A stretch of DNA of 43,469 bases from positions 1-43,469 of the forward strand of contig CAJTJZ010000027.1 of the NCBI GenBank assembly GCA_910576895.1, in the 5' to 3' direction. Within the stretch, counting starts at the first letter, position 1. Every line of letters starts with the position of its first letter. The notes below the pieces were generated by a model. That model was not told the DNA's origin. It saw only the letters and a program-made list of their open reading frames with translations, and did not search any database. This document shows, in pieces, positions 23,547 to 31,356 of this stretch. Position numbers and translations under genes: made by a program. The DNA comes from an uncultured Lachnospiraceae bacterium. Its GTDB lineage: Bacteria > Bacillota > Clostridia > Lachnospirales > Lachnospiraceae.

Positions 23547-24203
23547 ATGAAAAGATTATTATTTGTTGAAGATGATTTTGCAATTATTCTTGGGTTGCAA
23601 TATGCTCTGGAACAGGAGAAATATTGCGTCACTGTTTGTAAAAATGCAAAAGCTGCCTTACAGGCTGCAAAAGAAAATACGTATGATTTGTTTCTTCTTG
23701 ATATTTCTTTGCCAGATCATGATGGTTTTTGGTTATATGAAAAAATAAAGGAATTTGATACAGAGACTCCAGCATTATTTTTAACAGCAAGAGATGAAGA
23801 AGAAGCAATTATTCATGGATTAGAATCGGGTGCAGAAGATTATGTTACAAAACCATTTAAGACAAGGGAACTTTTGCTTAGGATTCAAAAAATTATAAAA
23901 CGTAGAGAAAAAAATACATTTTTAACATATCGTGATATTGAACTTGATCTGGATGCAAACAAAGTATATATTAAACAAAAGCAAATAGAATTTACAGCAC
24001 TTGAATATCGTATTCTTTTAATTCTTATATCAAATCATGGGAAAGTGATTACAAGAGAGATTTTATTAGAACATATCTGGGATTTTGCTGGAAATTTTGT
24101 AAATGATAATACATTGACAGTTTATATTAAACGGATTCGAGAAAAACTTGGAGATGCTAATTATATTAAAACAATTAAGGGAAGCGGATATCGATTGGAA
24201 TAA
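23547..24203 (+). CDS. OmpR/PhoB-family response regulator
   Basis: Predicted 218 aa. REC is at about 1-115 with the EDD acidic pocket near residue 8, D52 in LFLLDISLPDHDG, T in FLTARD and K in VTKPFK. The winged-helix DNA-binding domain is at about 125-218 (FTALEYRILLILISNHGKVITREILLEHIWD, NTLTVYIKRIREKLGD, IKGSGYRLE). TAGGAG precedes ATG 23547, 41 bp after putP. It is the only OmpR-type regulator in the window and so the likely partner of the kinase at 20662. I infer that it binds the twin AAAGTCACTTT sites before the transporter genes. Confidence 0.95.
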   Translation: MKRLLFVEDDFAIILGLQYALEQEKYCVTVCKNAKAALQAAKENTYDLFLLDISLPDHDGFWLYEKIKEFDTETPALFLTARDEEEAIIHGLESGAEDYVTKPFKTRELLLRIQKIIKRREKNTFLTYRDIELDLDANKVYIKQKQIEFTALEYRILLILISNHGKVITREILLEHIWDFAGNFVNDNTLTVYIKRIREKLGDANYIKTIKGSGYRLE

Positions 24204-24230
24204 AAAAGTTTTTCTATCTTTTATAAGTGA

Positions 24231-24266
24231 AAAAAGAGGCTGTCGTTTAACAGCTCTCTTTTTTAT
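24231..24266 (+). terminator. Rho-independent terminator after the response regulator
   Basis: AAAGAG, a bulge, CTGT, loop, ACAG, CTCTTT, followed by T6. Ends the transporter/two-component region 30 bp after the stop codon. Confidence 0.8.
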
Positions 24267-24304
24267 GATGGTGATGCTTTATAAATGAATAGGGTATGTT
24301 TTGC

Positions 24305-24745
24305 TTATTTAATACCAAGTAACCGTTCATAGGCAAGCCCAGTAAGAAACCATAGTGGAGCAAAATCAAGACGGATGACACCTTTGATATTTGTTTTTGC
24401 AGCACTATAATCCCAAGGACAGGCATGGTGTTTTTTTAATAGAGTTCCTGTAAAAAATTCCATGGTATAGATGCATATGGTATAGATACTTCCCCGAAAT
24501 AAAAAGGATTTTCCCTTCATAAGTTTTCCTATTGGTTCAATAAAGGCTGCCATACTATAAATAGGAAACATCCATACAGAAGTCTGGCACAGGAAGCGTT
24601 TATCCGTTCTTTTTTGAATGGAATGAAGTCCTGTCCAAAAGCATTCTAAACACCAGCCAAAAGCACCACAAGTAATAAATTTGGATAATTTGATAAATAA
24701 GGTTTTCATAGAGATAGTATGTGTAGAATCTGGGAAGTTATACAT
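24305..24745 (-). CDS. Putative membrane protein of the CmpB / 'ABC-transporter type IV' family (PF06541-like)
   Basis: Predicted 146 aa from ATG 24745, or 134 aa from the internal ATG at 24709; neither has a clear ribosome binding site. Typical sequence elements are FGWCLECFWTGL, LCQTSVWMFPIYSMAAFIEP, IYTMEFFTGTLL and CPWDYSAAKTNIKGVIRLDFAPLWFLTGLAYERL, with about four membrane helices. The family name is historical and no transport function is shown. It is divergent from folC, with start codons about 30 bp apart, so the two promoters must overlap. Confidence 0.8.
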   Translation of the reverse strand: MYNFPDSTHTISMKTLFIKLSKFITCGAFGWCLECFWTGLHSIQKRTDKRFLCQTSVWMFPIYSMAAFIEPIGKLMKGKSFLFRGSIYTICIYTMEFFTGTLLKKHHACPWDYSAAKTNIKGVIRLDFAPLWFLTGLAYERLLGIK

Positions 24746-24776
24746 ATTGTAAGAAAAGGAGATATGGTTATTATTT

Positions 24777-26183
24777 ATGAATTATATTCAGGCAAAAGAA
24801 TATTTAACTTCTATTAATAGTCGTGGAATTATACCGGGACTAGATACTATTAGAAAATTATTGGAAAGATTAGGAAATCCACAAGATAAGCTTTCTTTTA
24901 TTCATATTGCAGGTACAAATGGAAAAGGCTCGGTAGGAGCTTATCTTAGTTATATTCTAGCGGCTTCTGGTTATCGTGTAGGAAGATATCTTTCTCCGGC
25001 TGTTTTTGATGATTGCGAAATCATTCAAATATTGGAAATGGAAACAAGAAAAGAAGTGCAGGAAAAGGATAATGATAAAGATCAAAGAAAAAAGAAACAA
25101 AAAGAAAGATTTTGTTCTTCTTTTATAAAAAAAGAAGATATAGCAAGGTATCTTACAAGAATTAAGGGTATTCTTGATAATATGACAGAAGAAGAAAGAT
25201 TATATCCAACGGTATTTGAGATAGAAACAGCAATGGCATTTTTAGAATTTTTGGAAAAGAATTGTGATATTGTTGTATTAGAAACAGGAATGGGCGGAGC
25301 AAAAGATGCAACCAATATTGTGAAAAATGTAGCATGCTCTATTTTTGCTTCTATTAGTAGGGATCATATGGCGTTTCTTGGAGATACTTTAGAGGAAATT
25401 GCAGCAGAAAAAGCAGGAATTATAAAAGAAACAGTTCCTGTAGTATCTGCACCACAAAAGCCGCAAGTAAAGGAGATATTAAGAGAAAAAGCAAAAGAGA
25501 AGAATACAGAAATTAGTTTTGCTGATATTGGATTGGTAAAGCAGATAAAACAAGATTTAAAGGATGGAATTTCTTTTGTTTACTGTATTGAGGGGAAGCA
25601 AGAAGAAATTTTTCTTCCACTATTAGGAATAGGACAAGTGGAAAATGCAATAACTTCATTATTTGCTGTAGAGATCTTAAGAAAAAAACAAGGATATCAT
25701 ATTACAGAAAAAGCAATCAAACAAGGATTTTTTAATACAGTATGGCCGGGTAGATTTCAAATTTTAAGAAAAGAGCCATTAATTATTATAGATGGTGCTC
25801 ATAATGAAGCTGCTGCCGAAAAGTTAGCAGAATCTATAAAGTTATATCTATTTAAAAATACAGCCGAAAAAAAAGGAAATTTAATTTATGTTTTAGGGAT
25901 TTTTAAAGATAAGGAAATGGAAAAAATAATTGAAAAAACGGCTGCAATGGCAGATATTATATTAACAGTGACTCCGGATTCTAAAAGAGGTTTTTCTTCT
26001 TATAAATTAAAAGAGAAAGTAGATCTATTTTGGAATCGTATTGGAAAAAAAGGATATACAGAAGATTGTAAAAATCCAGAACAGGGATGGAAAAGAGCAT
26101 TAGAATTAGCAAAAAAAGAAGATACAATTCTTATTTTTGGAAGTCTTTCTTTATTACATAGCATTCCAATTGATACTAAATAA
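24777..26183 (+). CDS. folC: Folylpolyglutamate synthase / dihydrofolate synthase
   Basis: Predicted 468 aa, slightly longer than usual (about 430). It adds glutamate to folates using ATP in the cytoplasm. Signatures are the N-terminal helix region SRGIIPGLDTIRKLLERLGNPQ, P-loop HIAGTNGKGS (43-52), SPAVFDDCEI, LETGMGGAKDATN, ISRDHMAFLGDTLEEIAAEKAGIIK and IIDGAHNEAAAEKL. A highly charged insertion at about 84-120 (KEVQEKDNDKDQRKKKQKERF) accounts for the extra length. AAGGAG (24756-24761) lies 15 bases before ATG 24777, longer than normal, and no in-frame start codon is nearer. It ends in a shared terminator with the opposite-strand gene. Confidence 0.95.
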   Translation: MNYIQAKEYLTSINSRGIIPGLDTIRKLLERLGNPQDKLSFIHIAGTNGKGSVGAYLSYILAASGYRVGRYLSPAVFDDCEIIQILEMETRKEVQEKDNDKDQRKKKQKERFCSSFIKKEDIARYLTRIKGILDNMTEEERLYPTVFEIETAMAFLEFLEKNCDIVVLETGMGGAKDATNIVKNVACSIFASISRDHMAFLGDTLEEIAAEKAGIIKETVPVVSAPQKPQVKEILREKAKEKNTEISFADIGLVKQIKQDLKDGISFVYCIEGKQEEIFLPLLGIGQVENAITSLFAVEILRKKQGYHITEKAIKQGFFNTVWPGRFQILRKEPLIIIDGAHNEAAAEKLAESIKLYLFKNTAEKKGNLIYVLGIFKDKEMEKIIEKTAAMADIILTVTPDSKRGFSSYKLKEKVDLFWNRIGKKGYTEDCKNPEQGWKRALELAKKEDTILIFGSLSLLHSIPIDTK

Positions 26184-26197
26184 GATAAATGAGTAAA

Positions 26198-26232
26198 AAC
26201 AGGAACATATCATGTTATGTTCCCGTTTTTTG
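26198..26232. terminator. Rho-independent terminator after folC
   Basis: GGAACATA pairs with TATGTTCC around TCATGT, with flanking AAC/GTT and T6. It lies between the convergent ends of folC and the gene at 26255 and may serve both. Confidence 0.85.
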
Positions 26233-26254
26233 TTATTATAAAAGCAAATACTAT

Positions 26255-27997
26255 TTATTTTTTAGAATCGGGGAAAGAAATGATAGCCCAAATTCCTTCT
26301 TCTGTTTCTATGCATTCTGCTGTTACTTTATCTCCAGTCTTTAAAAGAATCAGTTGTTCATTATCTGCAAATCTTTGTTTGTAAATAGCCTGATCTTCTT
26401 CTCCTGTAAGATATACATAGGTATTCCCTGAAATTTCAATATATTGAATTGCTTTAATTGTAAAAGAGCGTGTAACAAGATCTTCTTCTTTAAAATTTTC
26501 TGGTATTACAGAAAAATCAGGATTATTAGTATTATTTTGTTCTATTTCCTGTTCACTTGTATCTTGATTTTCTGAGTTAGTGTTATCTTTTCTATAAAGT
26601 TTCTTTTGATAAGAAAGGAAACAATCATCTAAAGTAGATGCTGTTGCTACAATATTATATTGTTCTACATTTACCATAGCATAAAGTTTTACAATTCCAT
26701 TAGAATCTTTTAATACCATAATATACGTAGGTTCTCCCTTAACATTAATGAGAGAAGGGAAGGAAGCTTCATATCCTTTTTCTTGTACTTCGCCCTCGGC
26801 TGATGCCATAGCAGAATTTTCATCAGCACCTGCAATTGGAAAATAATGTGCTTCTGCCGTTCGTTCATTGACCATAATAAATCCAATATTAGAAGAGTCA
26901 TCATTAACAGAGGTAATGCCAGTATAAATCCAGATATCCCCATCTTTGGCAATATAGCCATAGTCACTGGCAGTTATTTCGCCATTAGCATCTGCATTTG
27001 TAGTTTCTGTACATTTTTTACATCCTTTTTTTGCCATAATACTATTGAAAAAACCGCCAGAGAGCGTTCCATAATAATTATATTGCCTTGTCAGAAGTTC
27101 TCCATCAAAAATAACATCTGCCCATTGTGGAATTTCTCCAGCAGCATAATAAGAAGATGCTCCCGTAATTGGATCGCAAATAACAGCACCAGAAATTGTT
27201 TCGCCTCCAAAAATTCCAATCGAATAATCTACAGTGCTTGCAATATAATAAGGGTGTCCTTCCTCATCAATCTCAAAATGAAGATTACGGAAAATTTTTG
27301 TTGGATATTGAAAGCGTAAATGACGATATAAGTCCTTTTGAAAATAAGCAGAAGGAACATAAATCATTCCCTTTTCTAAAGTTACATAACTTGCATCCTG
27401 TGCTACGGGATCAACAGTAACATAACCGGGAACGCCTTCTTCTTTATTGGCAAGATATTTAAAAAAACCAGCATATTCTAGTGCCGCTACTTTTGTTGGT
27501 ATTTGATTAAAATCAATTTGTGTATAGTCATAAGATACTTCAAATTGACTGACAACATCAGAAAGACTACCAATTTCACGATTGCCAAGAATACGAGCAC
27601 TATTTGTATCCATTAAAGCAATTTTACTTAATGCATTTGCTTCATCAATATCTTCTGTAAAATCATAATCTTCAATAGGAAGAATGGAAGCATATTTTTT
27701 TGCATGAAACATAGGAGAATTAAACCACTGACAAAGAGATAAAAAGACAGCAGCGAAAACACATAAGGCAAGACCTATAAAAGCAATCGTATGATAAGTT
27801 TTCTTACTTTTTGCCGATTTTGAAAGAATACTTGATAAAAGAAATAAAAGTGCTGCTGGTAAAAAAAGAAAAACAGCAGAGTAAATGTAAAACCCTATGG
27901 AATGAAAATTGAAAGCTGGAAGAAGAATATAGTAGGAAATACCTGCAATCAATAGCCAACTAAAAAAGCTTAATAAAAAATTTCTAATAATTTTCAT
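26255..27997 (-). CDS. Large membrane-anchored protein of unknown function
   Basis: Predicted 580 aa. Three N-terminal membrane helices (about 8-26, 35-57, 69-90) are followed by a ~490-residue part likely outside the membrane. It carries well-formed blocks such as GVPGYVTVDPVAQDASYV, DLYRHLRFQYPTKIF, FEIDEEGHPYYIAS, GAVICDPITGASSYY, GKEGEVQEKGYEASFPSL-like text near residue 410, and VKLYAMVNVEQYNIVAT. A Cys pair (GCKKC, near 333) could bind metal or form a disulfide. The end (about 520-580) looks like a small OB-like beta domain. I remember similar conserved proteins in clostridia but know no function. AAAGGAAA precedes ATG 27997; promoter at 28047-28075. Confidence 0.8.
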   Translation of the reverse strand: MKIIRNFLLSFFSWLLIAGISYYILLPAFNFHSIGFYIYSAVFLFLPAALLFLLSSILSKSAKSKKTYHTIAFIGLALCVFAAVFLSLCQWFNSPMFHAKKYASILPIEDYDFTEDIDEANALSKIALMDTNSARILGNREIGSLSDVVSQFEVSYDYTQIDFNQIPTKVAALEYAGFFKYLANKEEGVPGYVTVDPVAQDASYVTLEKGMIYVPSAYFQKDLYRHLRFQYPTKIFRNLHFEIDEEGHPYYIASTVDYSIGIFGGETISGAVICDPITGASSYYAAGEIPQWADVIFDGELLTRQYNYYGTLSGGFFNSIMAKKGCKKCTETTNADANGEITASDYGYIAKDGDIWIYTGITSVNDDSSNIGFIMVNERTAEAHYFPIAGADENSAMASAEGEVQEKGYEASFPSLINVKGEPTYIMVLKDSNGIVKLYAMVNVEQYNIVATASTLDDCFLSYQKKLYRKDNTNSENQDTSEQEIEQNNTNNPDFSVIPENFKEEDLVTRSFTIKAIQYIEISGNTYVYLTGEEDQAIYKQRFADNEQLILLKTGDKVTAECIETEEGIWAIISFPDSKK

Positions 27998-28046
27998 AAA
28001 TGATTTCCTTTCTTTGATTTAATTTATAAGAATAAAAGATAAAGAT

Positions 28047-28075
28047 ATTATAGCAAATCAAAAGGGAAAAGACAA
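28047..28075 (-). promoter_or_regulatory. Sigma-A promoter of the 26255-27997 gene
   Basis: On the minus strand TTGTCT (28075-28070), 17-bp spacer, extended -10 TGC-TATAAT (28052-28047), 49 bp before the start codon. Confidence 0.75.
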
Positions 28076-28084
28076 GGAAAAGGG

Positions 28085-28185
28085 TTGATACTTTGTATCA
28101 GACAGATGGTTCGGCACATTGTGCCGACCGCTGAAAGCGGCTGATACTTTGTATTAGACAGATGGTTCATAATACAAAGTATCAG
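28085..28185. repeat. Composite palindromic repeat array
   Basis: Four nested elements: TGATAC-TTT-GTATCA (28086-28100), TCGGCAC-ATT-GTGCCGA (28111-28127), CCGCT-GAA-AGCGG (28128-28140), and a 16-bp perfect inverted repeat, CTGATACTTTGTATTA (28141-28156) with TAATACAAAGTATCAG (28170-28185). A 28-bp segment ending GACAGATGGTTC occurs twice (28085-28112, 28141-28168) with two differences. There is no T run and no ORF. It sits between divergent promoters (28047-28075, 28193-28221). Pieces resemble the arrays at 2984 and 37719. Confidence 0.85.
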
Positions 28186-28192
28186 ACAAATC

Positions 28193-28221
28193 TTGCATTA
28201 TGATTATGATTGGATTATACT
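28193..28221 (+). promoter_or_regulatory. Sigma-A promoter of the second HD-GYP gene
   Basis: TTGCAT (28193-28198), 17-bp spacer, TATACT (28216-28221), directly next to the palindromic array and about 100 bp before the start codon. Confidence 0.65.
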
Positions 28222-28322
28222 AACAAGAAAGAAGATATTATAATATAATAAAGAAAAAGTTATGGGGAAATAAAGAAAATATAGAGATTTAAAAAAATAT
28301 GGTATGGGAAGGAGTGTGACAT

Positions 28323-29384
28323 ATGCGAAGGATATCAGTAGAGAATATTAAGGGAAAAGAGATTCTTGCTAGGGATGTTTATGATGATATGGGAACAATT
28401 TTAATGGTAGCAGGAACTAAGATAAAAAAGAAGTATATACAGCGTTTATTAGCACTTGGCGTTAAAAATATTTATGTAGAAGACGAATTAGCAATTGGTG
28501 TTTATGAAGAAGGAGATATGGAAAATCAGATTAAGGAACAATGTCAAGAAATTATGCAGGATGTACTAGAACATTATTTAACTACTGGATATAATGAACT
28601 TGATCGTTTGCAGCGTGTGTCACAGGAGGTTATTTTAAATGTAATGGAAAAGCCACAGGTAATGTATAATATTGCTGGTGTGCGAAGAAAAAGTGAAAGT
28701 ATGTATTCTCATTCTCTTTCTGTTTGTGCTATGTCAGTGATGCTTGCCTTGCGTTATGGACTTTCTGGAAAGAAATTAGAAAATATTGCGATGGGAAGTC
28801 TTTTGCATGATGTAGGTTTTAGTGTATTAAGTATTCATAATGGAGATTTTTCTTATAATATGCTAAGTAATAAAGAATTGCATGATATTAAAATGCACGT
28901 AATTACAGGATTTGAACTTGTAGAGAAGGAAACATGGTTGTCTAAGGAAGCAAAGGAGATTATTTTATCACATCATGAGCGTTTAGATCAGAGTGGTTAT
29001 CCAAGACGCTTATCTTCAAAAAAACAGGGAATTGGTGTTAGAATTGTTGCTGTTTGTGATGAATTTGATCGCATGGTGTATGGATATTTTACAAAGCAGT
29101 TTAAAGTGCCAGAAGCATTTGAACGTATTATGTCACAAGGTGGGAAAACATTGGATGAGAAGGTTGTAAAAACTTTTTATGAATCCGTAGCTGCTTATCC
29201 AAATGGAAGTATTGTAGTGACAAATACAGGAGAGATGGGAATTGTATTGCGGCAGAACTATAAATTGCCAATGCATCCAGTCATCCGACTTTTAAGAGAT
29301 GCCCATGGAAAAAAGTATAAAAATTGGGTAGAAAAAGATATGTCAAAGGATGTTTCGATTTTAATTAATGATATTATAGATTAA
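28323..29384 (+). CDS. HD-GYP-type phosphohydrolase, stand-alone
   Basis: Predicted 353 aa. The N-terminal ~60 residues (ENIKGKEILARDVYDDMGTILMVAGTKI, YIQRLLALGVKNIYVED) are the small domain often found before HD-GYP. The HD domain has HSLSVCAMSVM, LLHDVGF (H162, D163), HVITGFELVEK, HHERLDQSGYPRRL (H217, H218, E219) and VAVCDEFDRM. Compared with classical proteins, DGxGYP reads DQSGYP, but the GYP triad and the HHE ligands are kept. It should hydrolyse c-di-GMP, giving the region a second phosphodiesterase outside the main island. GGAAGGAG precedes ATG 28323. No receiver or membrane segment. Confidence 0.9.
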   Translation: MRRISVENIKGKEILARDVYDDMGTILMVAGTKIKKKYIQRLLALGVKNIYVEDELAIGVYEEGDMENQIKEQCQEIMQDVLEHYLTTGYNELDRLQRVSQEVILNVMEKPQVMYNIAGVRRKSESMYSHSLSVCAMSVMLALRYGLSGKKLENIAMGSLLHDVGFSVLSIHNGDFSYNMLSNKELHDIKMHVITGFELVEKETWLSKEAKEIILSHHERLDQSGYPRRLSSKKQGIGVRIVAVCDEFDRMVYGYFTKQFKVPEAFERIMSQGGKTLDEKVVKTFYESVAAYPNGSIVVTNTGEMGIVLRQNYKLPMHPVIRLLRDAHGKKYKNWVEKDMSKDVSILINDIID

Positions 29385-29396
29385 TAGAGATAAAGA

Positions 29397-29425
29397 TTGA
29401 TTTCCTATACAGAGTTCGTTATAAT
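29397..29425 (+). promoter_or_regulatory. Sigma-A promoter of the signal peptidase gene
   Basis: TTGATT (29397-29402), 17-bp spacer, TATAAT (29420-29425), 56 bp before ATG 29481. Confidence 0.8.
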
Positions 29426-29480
29426 AAGAATTGAATTTTTTGGATAGAAAAGGATAAAGAAGAAATATAGGAGCTTTATA

Positions 29481-30158
29481 ATGATGCTAGAATATAAAAG
29501 TATGGAGAGAGAGGGACAGCAAATTTATGAAGAAATAGAGGAAGAAAATGATGCTGTTTCCTTTTTACATAAGGATAGTGAATCTTGTGAAGGATGGCAA
29601 AAAAGAAAAAAGAAGTTTGTAAAAATATCAGGGTATTTACTGTTGTATAGTTTTATTTTCTTTTTTGCAAGCTATATTATGCCTTGTTATGTATGTGGTA
29701 AAGTAACAGTAGATGGAAATTCTATGCAAAATACATTACATGATGGAGATCATTTAATTAATGAAAAGCTGTCTTATTATTTTGAAAAACCAAAGAGATT
29801 TGATATTGTAATTGTAACTCCATTTACAACAGCAGCAAAGGCTGGACAGGAAGATGATTATTGGGTAAAAAGAATCATTGGATTACCCGGAGAAACAATA
29901 CAGATTAAAGGTGGAAAGGTTTATATTGATGGAGAACTTTTGGAAGATGATATTTATGGTAATGGAGAGATTACTTATCAGGGAGTTGCCAAGCAAGAGT
30001 ATACAATACCAGAAGGAGAATATTTTTTAATGGGTGATAATCGAATAGGGAAAAAAAGTTATGATAGCCGTTATAGAGAAGTGGGAACGTTTTCTCAGGA
30101 TCAAATTGTTGGAAAAGTAGTTTTTCGGACTTCTCCATTATTTGGAACGGTAGAATAA
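29481..30158 (+). CDS. lepB: Signal peptidase I
   Basis: Predicted 225 aa, the short Gram-positive (Sip) type. It removes signal peptides from exported proteins at the outer face of the membrane. One membrane helix lies at about 54-72 after an unusually long acidic cytoplasmic N-terminus. The catalytic dyad is Ser81 in VDGNSMQNTL and Lys130 in YWVKRIIGLPGE. Box E is GDNRIGKKSYDSRY. AGGAG precedes ATG 29481; an ATG one codon later is possible. Exported proteins nearby (HtrA, secreted repeat proteins) are possible clients, but no specific link is visible. The gene is followed by a DUF3881 gene after 120 bp with no evident terminator. Confidence 0.95.
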   Translation: MMLEYKSMEREGQQIYEEIEEENDAVSFLHKDSESCEGWQKRKKKFVKISGYLLLYSFIFFFASYIMPCYVCGKVTVDGNSMQNTLHDGDHLINEKLSYYFEKPKRFDIVIVTPFTTAAKAGQEDDYWVKRIIGLPGETIQIKGGKVYIDGELLEDDIYGNGEITYQGVAKQEYTIPEGEYFLMGDNRIGKKSYDSRYREVGTFSQDQIVGKVVFRTSPLFGTVE

Positions 30159-30278
30159 TGAGTAAAGTATAGAAATAGTGAAATAAAAAGTAAGAAAAAG
30201 AGTAAGAAAGAAATTGAAGTAGGAAAATAAAAAGTATGACAGAAGTGGTATAGAGAAAAGAAAGGCAGGTGGAAAGAA

Positions 30279-31166
30279 ATGCATAGTTATTTAAGAGCAA
30301 TTGGGTTTCAAAGTGCAAAAACAAGAACAGATTTAGAAAAATTGGTAGGACAGATTATGGAAAATCCCACAGAAAAATATAAACTTGCAATGAAGGAACG
30401 AATTAGTAGAGTGGAGCTTAGTAAGGATTTTGCTGATAGAATGGGCATTACAATTCGGGGAGAATATGATGAAAAGGGATTTTTTCATTTGGAATCTTAT
30501 TTTCCATATTATCGACCAGAGCAGATTAATGTAAAAGAGGAGATTTTTATTAATAAACGTGTGGATACAGATGCATATACTGGAATGTGTGATGATGTAC
30601 GACTTGGAGTTTCTTTGATTTTTTATTTACAAAATTCCTTGCAGTATTTAGAATGGCAAGAAAAGTATGATGGTATGGGACGTATAGTTCCTGCCAGCTT
30701 ATGTGCTCTGTCTTCTGGCGGAATGATTTTACTTGGAACAGCTCCAGAAGTACATGATCCGATTGGAAGTGAATGGGAGTTAAAACGGCGAACAAAATTG
30801 ATTATGGAGGCAAGAAAGGGAAATCAAGATGCAATTGATAGTCTAACAATTGAAGATATAGATACATTTGCAATGATTTCCAGAAGGGCTGCGAAAGAGG
30901 ATTTATATTCTCTAGTAGAAACTACGTTTATTCCCTATGGTTCAGAATCGGATAATTATTCCATTGTTGGCACAATTCTGGGAATGCGTTTAGTAAGAAA
31001 TATGTATACAAATGAAGAAGTCTATCTATTGGAGCTTGATTGTAATCAAGTTATCTTTGATGTTTGTATTAACAAAAATGATTTATTTGGAGTTCCTGAA
31101 GTTGGCAGAAGATTTAAAGGGACGATTTGGATGCAGGGTAGGATTGACTTTTCTTCTGATATATGA
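30279..31166 (+). CDS. DUF3881 family protein
   Basis: Predicted 295 aa, soluble. The beginning MHSYLRAIGFQSAKTRTDL and the blocks GFFHLESYFPYY, DDVRLGVSLIFYLQN, LCALSSGGMILLGTAP, RRTKLIMEARKGNQDAIDSLTIEDIDTF and SIVGTILGMRLVRNMYTNEEVYLLELDCNQ are those of DUF3881, a conserved Lachnospiraceae family of unknown function. AGGTGGAAAG precedes ATG 30279. The promoter of tRNA-Arg overlaps its last codons. Confidence 0.85.
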   Translation: MHSYLRAIGFQSAKTRTDLEKLVGQIMENPTEKYKLAMKERISRVELSKDFADRMGITIRGEYDEKGFFHLESYFPYYRPEQINVKEEIFINKRVDTDAYTGMCDDVRLGVSLIFYLQNSLQYLEWQEKYDGMGRIVPASLCALSSGGMILLGTAPEVHDPIGSEWELKRRTKLIMEARKGNQDAIDSLTIEDIDTFAMISRRAAKEDLYSLVETTFIPYGSESDNYSIVGTILGMRLVRNMYTNEEVYLLELDCNQVIFDVCINKNDLFGVPEVGRRFKGTIWMQGRIDFSSDI

Positions 31167-31172
31167 TATAAT
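31144..31172 (+). promoter_or_regulatory. Sigma-A promoter of tRNA-Arg
   Basis: TTGACT (31144-31149), 17-bp spacer, TATAAT (31167-31172). The -35 is inside the end of the DUF3881 coding sequence and the -10 directly follows its stop codon. Confidence 0.85.
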
Positions 31173-31183
31173 ATCTTTTATAA

Positions 31184-31257
31184 GTTCTCGTAGCTCAGTT
31201 GGATAGAGCGACCGCCTCCTAAGCGGTAGGTCGGACGTTCAAGTCGTCTCGGGAACG
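31184..31257 (+). tRNA. tRNA-Arg (CCT)
   Basis: Acceptor GTTCTCG/CGGGAAC (one T·G pair), anticodon stem ACCGC/GCGGT around loop CTCCTAA, anticodon CCT. Discriminator G at 31257 and no encoded CCA. The T loop is GTTCAAG. Confidence 0.93.
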
Positions 31258-31286
31258 CTAAAAAATTTGCCAAAAGCTTTTTTCAA

Positions 31287-31324
31287 AAGAAAACACCTAT
31301 TACAGATAGGTGTTTTCTTTATAT
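31287..31324. terminator. Strong bidirectional terminator
   Basis: AAAGAAAACACCTAT pairs with ATAGGTGTTTTCTTT around TACAG, with A and T runs on the two sides. It lies between tRNA-Arg and the convergent htrA gene and can serve both. Confidence 0.85.
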
Positions 31325-31356
31325 ATAAATGCAAATATAGGGAGGAGGTAGCATAA

